Part shown: piece after piece, positions 44,301-53,637 of the stretch
Position numbering within the stretch: position 1 is the stretch's first letter
Layout: each line of letters begins with the position of its first letter
NCBI RefSeq assembly: GCF_000012625.1
Contig: NC_007516.1
Span: 930,001-994,000 of the forward strand
Length of the DNA: 64,000 nucleotides
Reading direction: 5' to 3'
Origin: Synechococcus sp. CC9605
GTDB lineage: Bacteria > Cyanobacteriota > Cyanobacteriia > PCC-6307 > Cyanobiaceae
Notes under the pieces: generated by a model
The model's database searches: none
What the model was told of the DNA's origin: nothing
What the model saw: only the letters and a program-made list of their open reading frames with translations
Translations under genes and position numbers: made by a program

Positions 44301-45793
44301 AGGGGAGCACGGATCTGCGGCTGCTGCTGCGCGGGCCTTTGAACCAACCCCAGGCCAATGGCTTTGTGGTGGTGAGCAATGGAGACCTCAGCATCGGTGA
44401 ACAGGAACTAAGCCGGATCAACGCTTCGATCCTGTTCGACTTCGATCAGGTCGAGGTGCAACGACTTGAGGCCGAGGTGGGTCGCGGTGGCGTGCTGCGC
44501 GGTTCAGGAACCCTGGGGTTGTTCAGTCCCCAAAGCGATGTTTCACCGCTCACAATGCAACTCAGCCAAGGTCAGATTCGTCAGCCGATTGTGCAGTTCC
44601 AGGCCGATGGCGAACTGCAGGTCTCCGGCGCCCTGGTGCAGCCGGTGCTCTCGGGAAATCTGGCCCTGTCACGAGGCACGCTGCGGCCGCAGTCAGGATT
44701 CTTCGGACGGCTGCGACGGGGTGGACTTCGATCCATGGTTTCCAACGGTGTCGAGGGCCCCTCAGAGGAGGTGCGGCCCGGTGCCGAATCGGTGATGCAA
44801 ATGCTTGCGGAGCAGTGGGACTTCCAGGAACCTCTGGTCCTGATGGGCCCCAACCGAACCATCCAGGGTCCGGATCAGCTGCAGCGGTTCATGCCGATAC
44901 TGCCGGCCATCCGCTTTGAGAATCTTCGGCTTGCCCTCGGCCCTGACATCGAGGTGCAGATGCCCCCCTGGATCCGCTTCAAGGGTGAAGGTGCTGTCAC
45001 CTTGAACGGCCCCTTGGATCCTTCTCTGGAGGCGCGGGGCTTGATCCGACTCAATTCCGGCAGGATCTGGGTCCCCCCCCTTGCGCCGCTGCGTTTGGAT
45101 CCGCAGGCAGCGAATGCAGCGGTGTTCACACCCTCGCTGGGGCTCGTCCCCTACGTGGATATCGCCATGCAAGCCAAGGTTTCTGACACCATCAGCGCGG
45201 GCACCAGCGATCAGATCACCAGCGCCAATCTGTTTGCTTCGAATGGCACGGGCAGCGCGTATGCCGAGGGTGGTCAGCTCCGTCTGGTGAAGGTCATGGT
45301 CCAGGCCACAGGGCCGGCTAACCGTCTGGTGAACAGGGAAAACCTTGTTCTCCGCAGCTCCCCACCGATGAGCGAGCAGCAGTTGCTGGGCCTGATCGGT
45401 GGAAATTCCCTGGCTTCCCTGGGCGGAACCGGTGGCGCTGCGTTGGCCACGATGCTGAGCCAATCGCTGCTCTCCCCTGTGCTCGGCACGTTGACCGATG
45501 CCATGGGGCAGCGGCTCCAGGTGGCGATTTTCCCCACTTACGTCAATCCCGATGTGAAATCGGAGAAGGAGCGTACCTCCGGCCGGGTTTCGCCAACACT
45601 CACAGTGGTGACGGAGTTCGGTGTGGCGTTGACCGACAAGTTCGATCTCTCCGTGCTGATGGCACCGAACACAACCGACGTGCCTCCGCAGGCCACCGTT
45701 TCCTATCGCTTAACGCCAACGACGTCAGTCTCGGCAGCCATGGATGCCAATGGCACCTGGCAGAGCCAGTTGCAGGTGTTCTTCCGGTTCTGA
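41345..45793 (+). CDS. tamB: TamB/TIC236-type translocation and assembly protein (DUF490)
   Basis: 1482 aa from ATG 41345 (TTG 41312 in frame adds 11 residues). One N-terminal membrane anchor (VWLVSTGLVLIGSGTAGFIAL) is followed by over a thousand residues of repetitive beta structure with AsmA-like repeats. The C-terminal DUF490/TamB domain (about 1130-1480) includes GGNSLASLGGTGGAALATML and the final LQVFFRF, an outer-membrane-like ending. Family members span the periplasm, assist Omp85 proteins and may move lipids; the plastid relative is TIC236. No Omp85 gene is adjacent. Confidence 0.92.
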   Translation: MGKTRRRVWLVSTGLVLIGSGTAGFIALDRAAERILSRVRPGLERTLSGPLGHDVDIGPYEGLRPLGLGIAIGPTRILPSAADRSELSLAGLEVSLAPLASLRRLQPVLQITVHKLRGQLQANETGSYWTFGPLSGDGPLPRLGVQYRLADPALIRFGPQQQTLELRSRGAVRLGEAFFSTASELRWVEREGALRLDGQGHWDRRSFRLRTRLDRLKLKPLAAVIAPAQDLDASGTLAGDVQIGWADGALNCRGGLSLKRLKLAALNSNRLSFACKGDQLILEPATLGFGAFKARASGSVALNKRFDLRAEVHSSDLSSASKDRLKIRIQGPWAEPRWSVDGEIKLPEAMGLNTALTLEGAWRTPWLQDQQPSVALDTLRLSAPGLRFGLAGTIGSQLDLRSTELQIAPRFWSAVPSLQAGLGQTAPILGAVNVTGALASPELSLKLGQAANPLLDQWSFLSRWSTEDSALVLDRFTSPVLRAEARLPLQLAQGRLQVGELQSGFELKPLNLSRFTPLIGMPLGGQVSARGRVNGPLSALQPDISLMLDQPRFGALQVPERWTGRLNGELDRGARLAMAAQQPAVPGMLEAVLNADAWPQTVRLDRGEGQLRLDGLAPGGDQRRYRWRAADLNIDGLRMITQPANQPKAVAGQLTGAGRLAMGPLAIRGSASIAEPSLAGVAMQSVELEGVLTDGRFQADAVLTPLQGSIQLKARGDLGGRMHSAIEAEGLDVTWLTRLARLLRGSDPRPGLAPGRAEDLGTLFINTFGGSLDGQLRALAESRRALEAYTLTHPSKGPELERLEGRVNLSGTIKGPDPKRLKAELIAKAHLWIEGDDQAKALQLEPVVATLRGSLFGGSGDLSLLQVPISLLALLAPVPQQLRGSIGIRGRYDLSAAAPLLVSDLVLDAASLAGQPLTLEQRSVIVDSELIRLDLALKGGESKEAVTVTGTVPFDPDADLNLRLESHGDALGVLMVLAGESFTVKQGSTDLRLLLRGPLNQPQANGFVVVSNGDLSIGEQELSRINASILFDFDQVEVQRLEAEVGRGGVLRGSGTLGLFSPQSDVSPLTMQLSQGQIRQPIVQFQADGELQVSGALVQPVLSGNLALSRGTLRPQSGFFGRLRRGGLRSMVSNGVEGPSEEVRPGAESVMQMLAEQWDFQEPLVLMGPNRTIQGPDQLQRFMPILPAIRFENLRLALGPDIEVQMPPWIRFKGEGAVTLNGPLDPSLEARGLIRLNSGRIWVPPLAPLRLDPQAANAAVFTPSLGLVPYVDIAMQAKVSDTISAGTSDQITSANLFASNGTGSAYAEGGQLRLVKVMVQATGPANRLVNRENLVLRSSPPMSEQQLLGLIGGNSLASLGGTGGAALATMLSQSLLSPVLGTLTDAMGQRLQVAIFPTYVNPDVKSEKERTSGRVSPTLTVVTEFGVALTDKFDLSVLMAPNTTDVPPQATVSYRLTPTTSVSAAMDANGTWQSQLQVFFRF

Positions 45794-45796
45794 GGA

Positions 45797-46705
45797 ATGC
45801 CTGACGTGCAGGTGATTGGGGTGGATCTCGGGGGAACGGCGATCAAGCTGGCTCGGATTCGTGCTGATGGCACGGTGATGGCCGAGGCTCAGTGCCCCAC
45901 ACCCCAGCCCGCGGTGCCTGGTGCGGTGACGATGGCCCTGTGTGAGGCGATCGAACAGATCGATCCCGGGCATGCTGCTCAGGCGGTCGGTATCGGACTT
46001 CCCGGTCCGATGGATGCGTCAGCCAGGGTGGCCCGGGTCTGCATCAACCTGCCCGGATGGGAGGACGTGCCACTGGCGGATTGGCTGGAGTCGAGGATCA
46101 ATCGCCAGGTCACCCTGGCCAATGACGGCAACTGTGCGGTTGTGGGCGAAGCCTGGCTTGGGGCTGCCCGGGGTGTGGAGGATGTGGTGCTGCTCACCCT
46201 CGGCACCGGTGTGGGAGGTGGAGTGATCTTGAGGGGAGAGCTGCTTACCGGCCACAACGGCGCTGCAGCGGAACCAGGGCTGATCGGGGTGCAGCCCGAT
46301 GGTCCCGCCTGCAACAGCGGCAACCGTGGCTCTCTGGAGCAGTTCGCCAGCATCACGGGCCTGCGGCGGTTGTGTGATCGCGACCCCCGCGAGCTCAGTG
46401 CGGAGGCCGATGCCGGTGATCCTGCGGCACTGGAGGTTTGGACTCTTTACGGCGAGCGCCTGGGCTGTGGTGTCGCTTCTTTGGTGTATGTGTTCACGCC
46501 GCAGTTGGTGTTGCTGGGTGGTGGCCTGGCTGGTGCCGCCCGCCACTTTCTGCCAGCGGTGCGCCGCGAGGTGGAGTCGCGGGTTCAGGCCGTCTCGCGG
46601 GAGGGCTTACGCATCGAAGCCGCCTGCCTGGGCAATGGTGCTGGACGCCTGGGGGCAGCGCGGCTCGCTCTGCAGCGGCTGAACGGGATGATGGCTCCAG
46701 ATTGA
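45797..46705 (+). CDS. ROK-family sugar kinase
   Basis: 302 aa. ATP-binding motif [14 protein letters not shown] (residue 8 on), sugar-site [14 protein letters not shown] with catalytic Asp (about 107), [12 protein letters not shown], and the ROK signature region [18 protein letters not shown]. The usual ROK zinc motif CxCGxxGCxE reads [10 protein letters not shown] here, so two of three Cys are Ser. It phosphorylates glucose or a similar sugar. It starts 3 nt after tamB and ends just before proA. Confidence 0.88.
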   Translation: MPDVQVIGVDLGGTAIKLARIRADGTVMAEAQCPTPQPAVPGAVTMALCEAIEQIDPGHAAQAVGIGLPGPMDASARVARVCINLPGWEDVPLADWLESRINRQVTLANDGNCAVVGEAWLGAARGVEDVVLLTLGTGVGGGVILRGELLTGHNGAAAEPGLIGVQPDGPACNSGNRGSLEQFASITGLRRLCDRDPRELSAEADAGDPAALEVWTLYGERLGCGVASLVYVFTPQLVLLGGGLAGAARHFLPAVRREVESRVQAVSREGLRIEAACLGNGAGRLGAARLALQRLNGMMAPD

Positions 46706-46713
46706 TTGCCTTG

Positions 46714-48021
46714 ATGTCCAGCGTTCCAGAGCCTTCCGCCGCGCTGTTGCAGCGTGCCGTGGCTGTCCGCCGTGCTGCTGTTGATCTGGGGCAGACCGAT
46801 GACGGCCAGCGGGCCCTGGCGCTCCAGGCCATGGCGGATGCGCTGACCGAGCGCGCAGCAACCATCCTCGCGGCCAACCGTGAAGACCTCGAACGCTCTG
46901 CTGGCGAGGGGCTGGCACCGGCCCTGATGGCTCGGCTGAAGCTGGACGACACCAAACTGGCTGCGGCCATTGATGGCGTGCGCAAGGTGGCAAGCCTCAG
47001 CGATCCGTTGGGTTGCCGTCAGTTGCACCGGGAGCTGGACCAGGGCTTGGTGTTGGAACGGGTTTCCGTGCCGCTCGGGGTGGTGGGTGTGATCTTCGAA
47101 GCCAGGCCGGATGCGGTGATGCAGATCGCCTCCCTGGCGATCCGCTCGGGCAACGGCGCTCTGTTGAAAGGGGGTAGTGAGGCCCGCTGCACCAATGAGG
47201 CTGTGATGGATGCCCTGCAGGCAGGCCTGGCGGCCAGTCCGGTGTCTGCCGATGCCCTGGCGCTGCTCACCACCCGTCAGGAAAGCCTGGCCCTGTTGCG
47301 TCTTGATGGCCTTGTGGATCTGATCATCCCTAGGGGAAGCAACGAGCTGGTGCGCTTCATCCAGGACAACACCCGCATTCCTGTGCTGGGCCATGCCGAT
47401 GGGGTGTGTCATCTCTATGTGGATGCGGCGGCCGACATCGCGAAAGCCGTTCGCGTGGCGGTGGACAGCAAGAGCCAGTACCCCGCCGCCTGCAACGCCA
47501 TTGAAACCTTGCTGGTGCACCGCTCCATTGCCCAGCCTTTTCTTGCCGCTGCGCTGCCAGCCTTCGCTGCTGCCGGAGTGAAGCTGCGGGGCGATGCCGA
47601 GAGCGTGGCCCTTGGCGTGGCGGAAGCGGCCACGGAGGAGGACTGGAGTACGGAGTATCTGGATCTGATCCTGGCGGTGAAGCTGGTGGATGATCTCGAG
47701 GCAGCCACCGATCACATCCGCTCCTACGGGTCCCGTCACACCGAGGTGATCCTGACGGAGGATGCCCAGACGGCGGATCGTTTTCTTGCGGCGGTGGATA
47801 GCGCAGGGGTGTATCACAACTGCTCCAGCCGCTTCGCTGATGGGTTCCGTTATGGATTCGGCGCTGAAGTGGGCATCAGCACCCAAACCCTTCCCCCCCG
47901 GGGACCTGTTGGCCTGGAAGGGTTGGTGACCTACCGCTATCGGTTGCGCGGCGAGGGCCACATCACTGCCGACTATGCCAACGGCAGCTGCGTCTTCACC
48001 CACATCGATCGGCCGCTCTGA
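46714..48021 (+). CDS. proA: Glutamate-5-semialdehyde dehydrogenase (gamma-glutamyl phosphate reductase)
   Basis: 435 aa from ATG 46714; second step of proline synthesis. Family signatures: [41 protein letters not shown] and the catalytic Cys in [14 protein letters not shown] (about residue 265). The C-terminal [20 protein letters not shown] and [18 protein letters not shown] are the ProA signature. Its stop overlaps the folB start. Confidence 0.97.
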   Translation: MSSVPEPSAALLQRAVAVRRAAVDLGQTDDGQRALALQAMADALTERAATILAANREDLERSAGEGLAPALMARLKLDDTKLAAAIDGVRKVASLSDPLGCRQLHRELDQGLVLERVSVPLGVVGVIFEARPDAVMQIASLAIRSGNGALLKGGSEARCTNEAVMDALQAGLAASPVSADALALLTTRQESLALLRLDGLVDLIIPRGSNELVRFIQDNTRIPVLGHADGVCHLYVDAAADIAKAVRVAVDSKSQYPAACNAIETLLVHRSIAQPFLAAALPAFAAAGVKLRGDAESVALGVAEAATEEDWSTEYLDLILAVKLVDDLEAATDHIRSYGSRHTEVILTEDAQTADRFLAAVDSAGVYHNCSSRFADGFRYGFGAEVGISTQTLPPRGPVGLEGLVTYRYRLRGEGHITADYANGSCVFTHIDRPL

Positions 48022-48392
48022 TGGATTGCATCGGTGTGCGGGAGCTGCGGTTGTGGGCCCACGTTGGGGTGTTGGAACACGAACGCCGGGATGGCCAGTG
48101 GTTCAGCCTTGATTTCAGTGTTCAGCTCGATCTGAAGGCTGCTGCCGTGGCCGACGATCTGACCCGGAGCCTGGACTACAGCGTGGCCATTCAGGCCCTG
48201 CAGGATCTGTCCCGGCAGATGCGTTGCCTCACGATCGAGCACTTCAGCGAGCAGATGCTGGATCGCTTGGAATCCCTGTATGGGGCCATGCCGATGTGGC
48301 TGCGGTTGACCAAATGCGCTGCACCGGTTCCAGGATTTAACGGTCGGGTGTTCGTGGAACGCTCGCGCCATGGCGGCAGATCAGCCCTGTGA
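48021..48392 (+). CDS. folB: Dihydroneopterin aldolase
   Basis: 123 aa, ATG overlapping the proA stop (TGATG). Short T-fold enzyme of folate synthesis with VRELRLWAHVGVLEHERRDGQ, DLTRSLDYSVAIQAL, TIEHFSEQMLDRL and the Lys in LRLTKCAAPVPGF. The GVLEHERR and TIEHFSE parts hold the substrate Glu/Lys sites. It ends overlapping the next gene (GTGA). Confidence 0.93.
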   Translation: MDCIGVRELRLWAHVGVLEHERRDGQWFSLDFSVQLDLKAAAVADDLTRSLDYSVAIQALQDLSRQMRCLTIEHFSEQMLDRLESLYGAMPMWLRLTKCAAPVPGFNGRVFVERSRHGGRSAL

Positions 48393-48976
48393 GCATCCCG
48401 TTGGTGTTGGTGCATGGTCTCTGGGACACGCCCCGCCTGTTTCACCGATTGATTCAGGGGTTGGACCAGCCGGATCGCCCGTTGCTGGCGCCGCATCTGC
48501 CCCATGGTTTGGGGTGGGTTCCCCTGCGGGAGTTGGCCTCGCGCCTCGACCTGCACATTCAGCAACGCTTCGGGGCAGACACCAGAGTCGATCTTCTGGG
48601 GTTTTCGATGGGGGGCGTGATCGGCAGGATCTGGTTGCAGGAGCTGGGGGGAGCACAGCGCACCCGGCGCTTCTTCAGCGTCGGCAGCCCGCAGCAGGGC
48701 ACCCTTGCCGCTCAAATGATTCCTCGCCCGCTGCTGGCCGGTGCGGCAGACATGAAAGTGGGCAGTTGCCTGCTGCGGGATCTGAATCGCCAACCCGATG
48801 CCCTGGCTGGGATCGAGTGCTCAAGTTTCTTTTGCCGCTGGGATCTGATGGTCTGCCCCGGCTGGAGAGCTGTTCTTCCGCTTGGTCGCTGTGAGGAAAT
48901 CCCCGTCTTGACCCACCAGCAGTTGATCAGCCACCCCGATGCGATCAGAAGGCTCTGCAGCAGCCTGCGCGCTTGA
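48389..48976 (+). CDS. Lipase-like alpha/beta hydrolase
   Basis: 195 aa from GTG 48389. VLVHGLWDTPRLF (oxyanion HG) near the start, nucleophile elbow LLGFSMGGVIGR (Ser about residue 75) and FFSVGSPQQGTLAAQM as in triacylglycerol lipases. Catalytic Asp likely in CRWDLMVCP and His in LISHPDAIRRL. No signal peptide. Substrate unknown. Confidence 0.85.
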   Translation: MSIPLVLVHGLWDTPRLFHRLIQGLDQPDRPLLAPHLPHGLGWVPLRELASRLDLHIQQRFGADTRVDLLGFSMGGVIGRIWLQELGGAQRTRRFFSVGSPQQGTLAAQMIPRPLLAGAADMKVGSCLLRDLNRQPDALAGIECSSFFCRWDLMVCPGWRAVLPLGRCEEIPVLTHQQLISHPDAIRRLCSSLRA

Positions 48977-48978
48977 AC

Positions 48979-51081
48979 TCAGGCCGCGGCCACCAGGCCG
49001 GAATGGCGAATCAATGCTTCGGTGCTGGCTGGGCGCCCTCGGAAGGCTTCAAACACTTCTGCTGGGGAGCGGCTGCCCCCGAGGCTGAGCACGGTGTCGC
49101 GGAAGCGGGCTCCCGTTTCGCGAATCTGCTCCTCTTGATCCAGACCAATCTCCTCAAAAGCGGAGAAGGCATCGGCACTGAGAACTTCAGCCCATTTGTA
49201 GGAGTAGTACCCAGCGGAGTAGCCCCCCGCGAAGATGTGGCCGAAGGCGCAGAGGAACTGATCCTCCGGGATGGGAGCCATCACCGTGGTGGTGGCGGCA
49301 ATCTCACGGCGCAGTTCGTCTGGGGTGATGCCAAGTTCGGGGGTCCACCGGCTGTGGAGGCGGAGGTCACTCAGGGCGAAGTGAACCTGCCGCAGGGTGG
49401 CAAGACCTGCATTGAAGGTGCGGCTGCTGCGCAGCTTGTTGAATTCCGTCTCGGGCAGGGGTTCACCGGTCTGCCAGTGGCACGCCATTCCCATCAACGT
49501 GGCGTGATCAAGGCACCAGTTCTCCATGAACTGGCTGGGGAGTTCCACGGCATCCCATTCCACGTTGCTGATGCCGGCTGCTTCCGGTTCCTCAACGGTG
49601 GTGAGCATGTGCTGGAGACCATGGCCGAATTCATGGAAGAGGGTCTCCACCTCCTCGAAGCTCATCAGGCTTGGCGTGTCGCCCACAGGTGGGGTCTGGT
49701 TGCAGACCAGATAGGCCACAGGCAGCACCACCGATCCATCGGGTTTCTTGCTGAGGCCCAGGCATTCATCCATCCAGGCTCCACCGCGTTTGCTGGCAGG
49801 CCGGCTGTAGGGGTCGAGGTAGAAGCCTGCGATCGGTGTGCCATCCGTGCGCTTCACACGGAAGAAGCGCACGTCATCGTTCCAGGTCGGTGCTTCGCCG
49901 TCGGCGGCAACGATCTCGACGTCGAATAGACGAGTACAAAGGCTGAACAGGCCTTCGAGCACCTGCGGCAGCGGGAACCAGGGACGCAGCGCTTCCTGGT
50001 CCAGATCGAACCGTGATTGGCGCAACTTCTCCGACCAGTAGGCGATGTCCCAGGGAGCCAGCTCGTCGGCTTCGGGGGCCTTGTGCTCTCTGGCGATGGC
50101 TTGGAGATCCCGCAGCTCTTGCTCAGCTGCGGGATAGGCCGCAGCGCGAAGTTCTTCCAGCAGTGCTTCAACCGCCGGAACATCGTCGGCCATCTTGGCG
50201 CTGAGGCTCAGATCAGCCCAGTGGGCGTAGCCCAGACGGGACGATTGTTCGCGCCTCAGGGTCAGGATCTCCTCGATCAGTGCTCGGTTGTCGTGTTCGC
50301 CTTCACTGGCCCGCCCCACATGGGCGCGATAGGCCTTTTCCCGCAGGGATCGGTTGTTGGCGTGGGTGAGGAAGGGCAGATAGCGGGGCATGTCCAGTCC
50401 CAGCAGCCACGGGCCGGACTCCGCAGACGCTTCAGCATCCCCCGCTGCGCGCGCTGCTGCGGCCAGCGCCTCCAAGGCCCGTTGCGGCAGGCCTTCCACC
50501 TCGTGGGGCTGGCTGAGCTTCAAAGTCCACTGCTGCGTGGCATCGAGCACGTGGTTGCCGAACTGGGTGGAGAGGGCGGCAAGGCGTTCACTGGTGCTGT
50601 TGAAGGCTGCCTTCTCATCGCCACTGAGGCCAACACCGCGTTGCTGCATCGAGAGCAGTTCTGATTTCAGGATCCGCTTCTGGGTAAAGTTGAGCGGTTC
50701 GGCTGGATCGCTTTGAAGGGCCATCAGGGCCCGATGAAGAATCTGGCTTTGGCCAAGCCGGTTGCTGAGGCGCACAACATCGGGCTGCTGGGCGGCGTGG
50801 GCATCGCGCAGCTCAGCGGAATTGCAGACGCCATTGAGGTGCGACACCACACCCCAGCTCCAACGCAGCCGTTCGCCGATGGCCTGCAGCGGTTGCATCA
50901 CCCGATTCCAGGACAGCTTCGAGGGACCGGCTAGGGCTGAATCAAGAGCCTGCTCTAGGGCAGTGAAGTCCTGATCCAGCTGTGCGAGCAGAACCGGGAT
51001 GTCTGTGCTGACGAGCTCAGGGGAAATGGCTCGGAACTCGGGAAGCCCTTGGCCGCGCAGGAGGGGGGAAACAGTCGACAT
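48979..51081 (-). CDS. prlC: M3-family metallopeptidase (oligopeptidase A-like)
   Basis: 700 aa from ATG 51081; the longer frame is dropped because the ATG fits the family start. Zinc motif HEFGHGLQHML (about residue 480) with a third ligand Glu in ISNVEWDAVELPSQFMENW. Preceding segments RPASKRGGAWMD, AYLVCNQTPP and the C-terminal GGYSAGYYSYKWAEVLSADAF cut here are typical of PrlC/OpdA. It degrades short peptides in the cytosol. ndhD follows 1 nt upstream, convergent with the lipase-like gene. Confidence 0.95.
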   Translation of the reverse strand: MSTVSPLLRGQGLPEFRAISPELVSTDIPVLLAQLDQDFTALEQALDSALAGPSKLSWNRVMQPLQAIGERLRWSWGVVSHLNGVCNSAELRDAHAAQQPDVVRLSNRLGQSQILHRALMALQSDPAEPLNFTQKRILKSELLSMQQRGVGLSGDEKAAFNSTSERLAALSTQFGNHVLDATQQWTLKLSQPHEVEGLPQRALEALAAAARAAGDAEASAESGPWLLGLDMPRYLPFLTHANNRSLREKAYRAHVGRASEGEHDNRALIEEILTLRREQSSRLGYAHWADLSLSAKMADDVPAVEALLEELRAAAYPAAEQELRDLQAIAREHKAPEADELAPWDIAYWSEKLRQSRFDLDQEALRPWFPLPQVLEGLFSLCTRLFDVEIVAADGEAPTWNDDVRFFRVKRTDGTPIAGFYLDPYSRPASKRGGAWMDECLGLSKKPDGSVVLPVAYLVCNQTPPVGDTPSLMSFEEVETLFHEFGHGLQHMLTTVEEPEAAGISNVEWDAVELPSQFMENWCLDHATLMGMACHWQTGEPLPETEFNKLRSSRTFNAGLATLRQVHFALSDLRLHSRWTPELGITPDELRREIAATTTVMAPIPEDQFLCAFGHIFAGGYSAGYYSYKWAEVLSADAFSAFEEIGLDQEEQIRETGARFRDTVLSLGGSRSPAEVFEAFRGRPASTEALIRHSGLVAAA

Positions 51082-51082
51082 T

Positions 51083-52618
51083 TCAGCTGGCAATGAACTG
51101 CAAGGCAAGAGCGTTGGTGGAAGCTTCGTAGAGATCCATGGCAATGCGGGGCCAGATGCCGATCACCAGGGTCGGCACCAGCAGGCTCAGGCCAATCACC
51201 AGCTCTCTGGGGCGCATGTCAGCCACGCTGGCAAGGGCGGGAATCCTGGGGCCGAAGAACACCCTGCGGCACATGGAAAGAAGATAGATCGGTGTGAGCA
51301 CCAGACCGATGGCGGCCAGCAGCACGGTGATCGAGCGGAACACTGAGGTGAAGGCCTCCTGGCTGGTGATGCCGAGGAACACGGTGATTTCACTGATGAA
51401 GCCACTCATTCCCGGCAGGGCAAGGGATGCCAGGGAGCTGGCCAGGAAGAAGGCAAACGTGATCGGCAGAGCCTTGGCCAGTCCGCCCATGTTCGGGATC
51501 GAGAGGGTCTTGGTTCGCTCGTAGAACACGCCCGTCACGAAGAACATTGCTGCGGCGATCAGGCCATGGCTCACCATCTGAAGCATGGCTCCGCTGATTC
51601 CCAACGCGTCAACGGCACCGATCCCCACCAGCACAAAGCCCATGTGGCTCACGGAACTGCAAGCGATCCTGCGTTTGACGTTGTCTTGGGCGAAGGCATT
51701 GAGGGCGCCGTAAACGATGTTCACGATTCCAAGAATCACCAAGGCCGGCGCCAGGGTGGCGTGCGCTTCGGGGAGCATCTGCACGTTGAAGCGCAGCAAT
51801 GCGTAGCCGCCCATCTTCAGGAGCACTCCGGCCAGCAGCATCGACACCGGCGCATTCGCCTCGCCGTGGGCATCAGGCAGCCAGGTGTGGAGCGGGAACA
51901 TCGGCAGTTTCACGCCGAAGCCGATCAGGAAGCCCACGTAACACAACAGGCCGAAGCTGCCGCCCGGCGAACGAGCCGCCAGTTCCGTGAGGTTGAAGGT
52001 GAAGGTGTCTCCGGAGAGAGCCAGCGCCAGGCCACTGATCAGGATCAGTAGAGAGGCCAGAGCTGTGTAAAGGATGAACTTGGTCGCGGCGTACTGGCGG
52101 TTTTGTCCTCCCCAGATGGCGATCAGCAAGTAAACGGGAACCAGTTCCAGTTCCCAGGCCAGGAAGAACAGCAGGAAATCCTGCGACAGAAACACCAGGC
52201 CCTGGGCCGAGGCCTGCACCAGCATCAGTGCGAAGTAAAGCCTTGATTTGCGCTGAACCGACCAGCTGGCCGCCACAGACAGAAACGTGACCAGGCCGCT
52301 GAGCACCACCAGAGGTGCTGAAAGACCATCAACACCGAGGGACCATTCAAGTCCTAGTGCTGGGAGCCAGTTCACCCGCTCCACCAGTTGCAGCCCTTCA
52401 TTGCTGGGGTCGAAACGGGTGGCAAACACCCCCATCATCAACAGAAGGTCGACCAGCAGGACGACCAGGGTGATGATCTTGGGCGCGGGGGATGGCTTCT
52501 CTTCGCTGCTCGGAACCAGTGGCAGCACCAAAGCTGCAGCCGCCGGCAACAGCACAATCAGTGACAACCAAGGAAAGGAACTGCCCGAGACAGCAAGCTC
52601 TGCTAACCCAGCATCCAT
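51083..52618 (-). CDS. ndhD: NAD(P)H-quinone oxidoreductase chain 4 (NdhD)
   Basis: 511 aa with about 14 membrane helices. Proton-pump motifs are visible: [20 protein letters not shown] (Glu), [38 protein letters not shown] (cut), Lys in [12 protein letters not shown] and [21 protein letters not shown] (cut). It is an antiporter-like subunit of the NDH-1 complex in thylakoids. The presence of another ndhD elsewhere is expected; this copy cannot be placed among D1-D6 with certainty. Confidence 0.95.
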   Translation of the reverse strand: MDAGLAELAVSGSSFPWLSLIVLLPAAAALVLPLVPSSEEKPSPAPKIITLVVLLVDLLLMMGVFATRFDPSNEGLQLVERVNWLPALGLEWSLGVDGLSAPLVVLSGLVTFLSVAASWSVQRKSRLYFALMLVQASAQGLVFLSQDFLLFFLAWELELVPVYLLIAIWGGQNRQYAATKFILYTALASLLILISGLALALSGDTFTFNLTELAARSPGGSFGLLCYVGFLIGFGVKLPMFPLHTWLPDAHGEANAPVSMLLAGVLLKMGGYALLRFNVQMLPEAHATLAPALVILGIVNIVYGALNAFAQDNVKRRIACSSVSHMGFVLVGIGAVDALGISGAMLQMVSHGLIAAAMFFVTGVFYERTKTLSIPNMGGLAKALPITFAFFLASSLASLALPGMSGFISEITVFLGITSQEAFTSVFRSITVLLAAIGLVLTPIYLLSMCRRVFFGPRIPALASVADMRPRELVIGLSLLVPTLVIGIWPRIAMDLYEASTNALALQFIAS

Positions 52619-52675
52619 TCCGCGTCCGCAATCTTTAACAAAGCTAACAGGGCTGAACGCCCGGTTTAGGTGGAT

Positions 52676-53623
52676 CTACTCATCCTCGGCCGGTTGCCAG
52701 TGGCTGCCTGAGGTCTGCAAATTCAGCACCGGCGCGCGGCTGGCAACCCCTGCCGCTTCCCAGGCTTTGACCATGGCGCGACTCACGGCAGGGCCTTTGT
52801 CTTCCTCGCACAGGGCCAGGACGCTTGGTCCGGCTCCGCTGATGGCGCAGCCCCAGGCGCCCGCCTCCATGGCCGCCTGTTTGACCTGGTCACCGCCTTT
52901 GATCAGCCGCCAGCGGTAAGGCTCATGCAAACGATCATGCATGCCGTCGGAGATCAGATCACCATTGCCGGTGCGCAGCCCCTGCAGCAGCAGCGTCAGG
53001 GCGCCCAGATTGACCACGGCATCGCTAACGGGAATGGCCTTCGGCATGGCCCGGCGGGCTTCGCTGGTGCTCAGGCGAATCGATGGGATCGCCACGACGG
53101 CCTTCACGCTCGGCGTCCATTCGCATCGCACCACGCGCCAGCGCTGGGAGGCGGCTTTGGCGGTCATGCAGAGGCCCCCCAGCAGGGAGGGCACAACGTT
53201 GTCGGGATGCCCTTCGATGTCGATGGCCAGCTCGAGCAGCTTCTCCTTGGAGAGGGGCTCGCCAACGAGGGCATTGGCTCCCATCAACCCCGCCACGATG
53301 GCCGTAGCACTGCTGCCCAGACCTCGTGCCGGCGGCACGGCAAGACGCACCCGTGCCTCAAGGGCGACCGGCTCAAGCCCGGCCGCCTTCCACACCCGTT
53401 GGGCTGCTCGGTACACGAGGTTTTCAGGCCCACCCCGGAGGTGACTTCCCTCCGATCCTTCAATAATCAGCTCAAAACGTTCACCACCCCCTTCGATCCG
53501 CCGCATCGCGAATCGGTTGTTCAGGTCGAGGGCTGCACCGAGGCAGTCAAATCCGGGGCCGAGATTGGCGGTGGTTGCCGGGACGTCCACGACCACTTTC
53601 TGACCGATGCGCGGCTGCGCCAT
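52676..53623 (-). CDS. thrB: Homoserine kinase
   Basis: 315 aa GHMP kinase of threonine synthesis. VDVPATTANLGPGFDCLG at the start, phosphate loop LAVPPARGLGSSATAIVAGL (about residue 90), and WGCAISGAGPSVLALCEED at the end are the three family motifs. 14 nt after the glk stop codon and in the same direction. Confidence 0.96.
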   Translation of the reverse strand: MAQPRIGQKVVVDVPATTANLGPGFDCLGAALDLNNRFAMRRIEGGGERFELIIEGSEGSHLRGGPENLVYRAAQRVWKAAGLEPVALEARVRLAVPPARGLGSSATAIVAGLMGANALVGEPLSKEKLLELAIDIEGHPDNVVPSLLGGLCMTAKAASQRWRVVRCEWTPSVKAVVAIPSIRLSTSEARRAMPKAIPVSDAVVNLGALTLLLQGLRTGNGDLISDGMHDRLHEPYRWRLIKGGDQVKQAAMEAGAWGCAISGAGPSVLALCEEDKGPAVSRAMVKAWEAAGVASRAPVLNLQTSGSHWQPAEDE

Positions 53624-53637
53624 CGCTGATCCTCTGC

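Noticed and set aside
46585-48003. Open frame of 472 codons opposite proA
   Set aside because: Shadow of proA and the end of the ROK gene; His- and Gln-rich translation typical of antisense frames.
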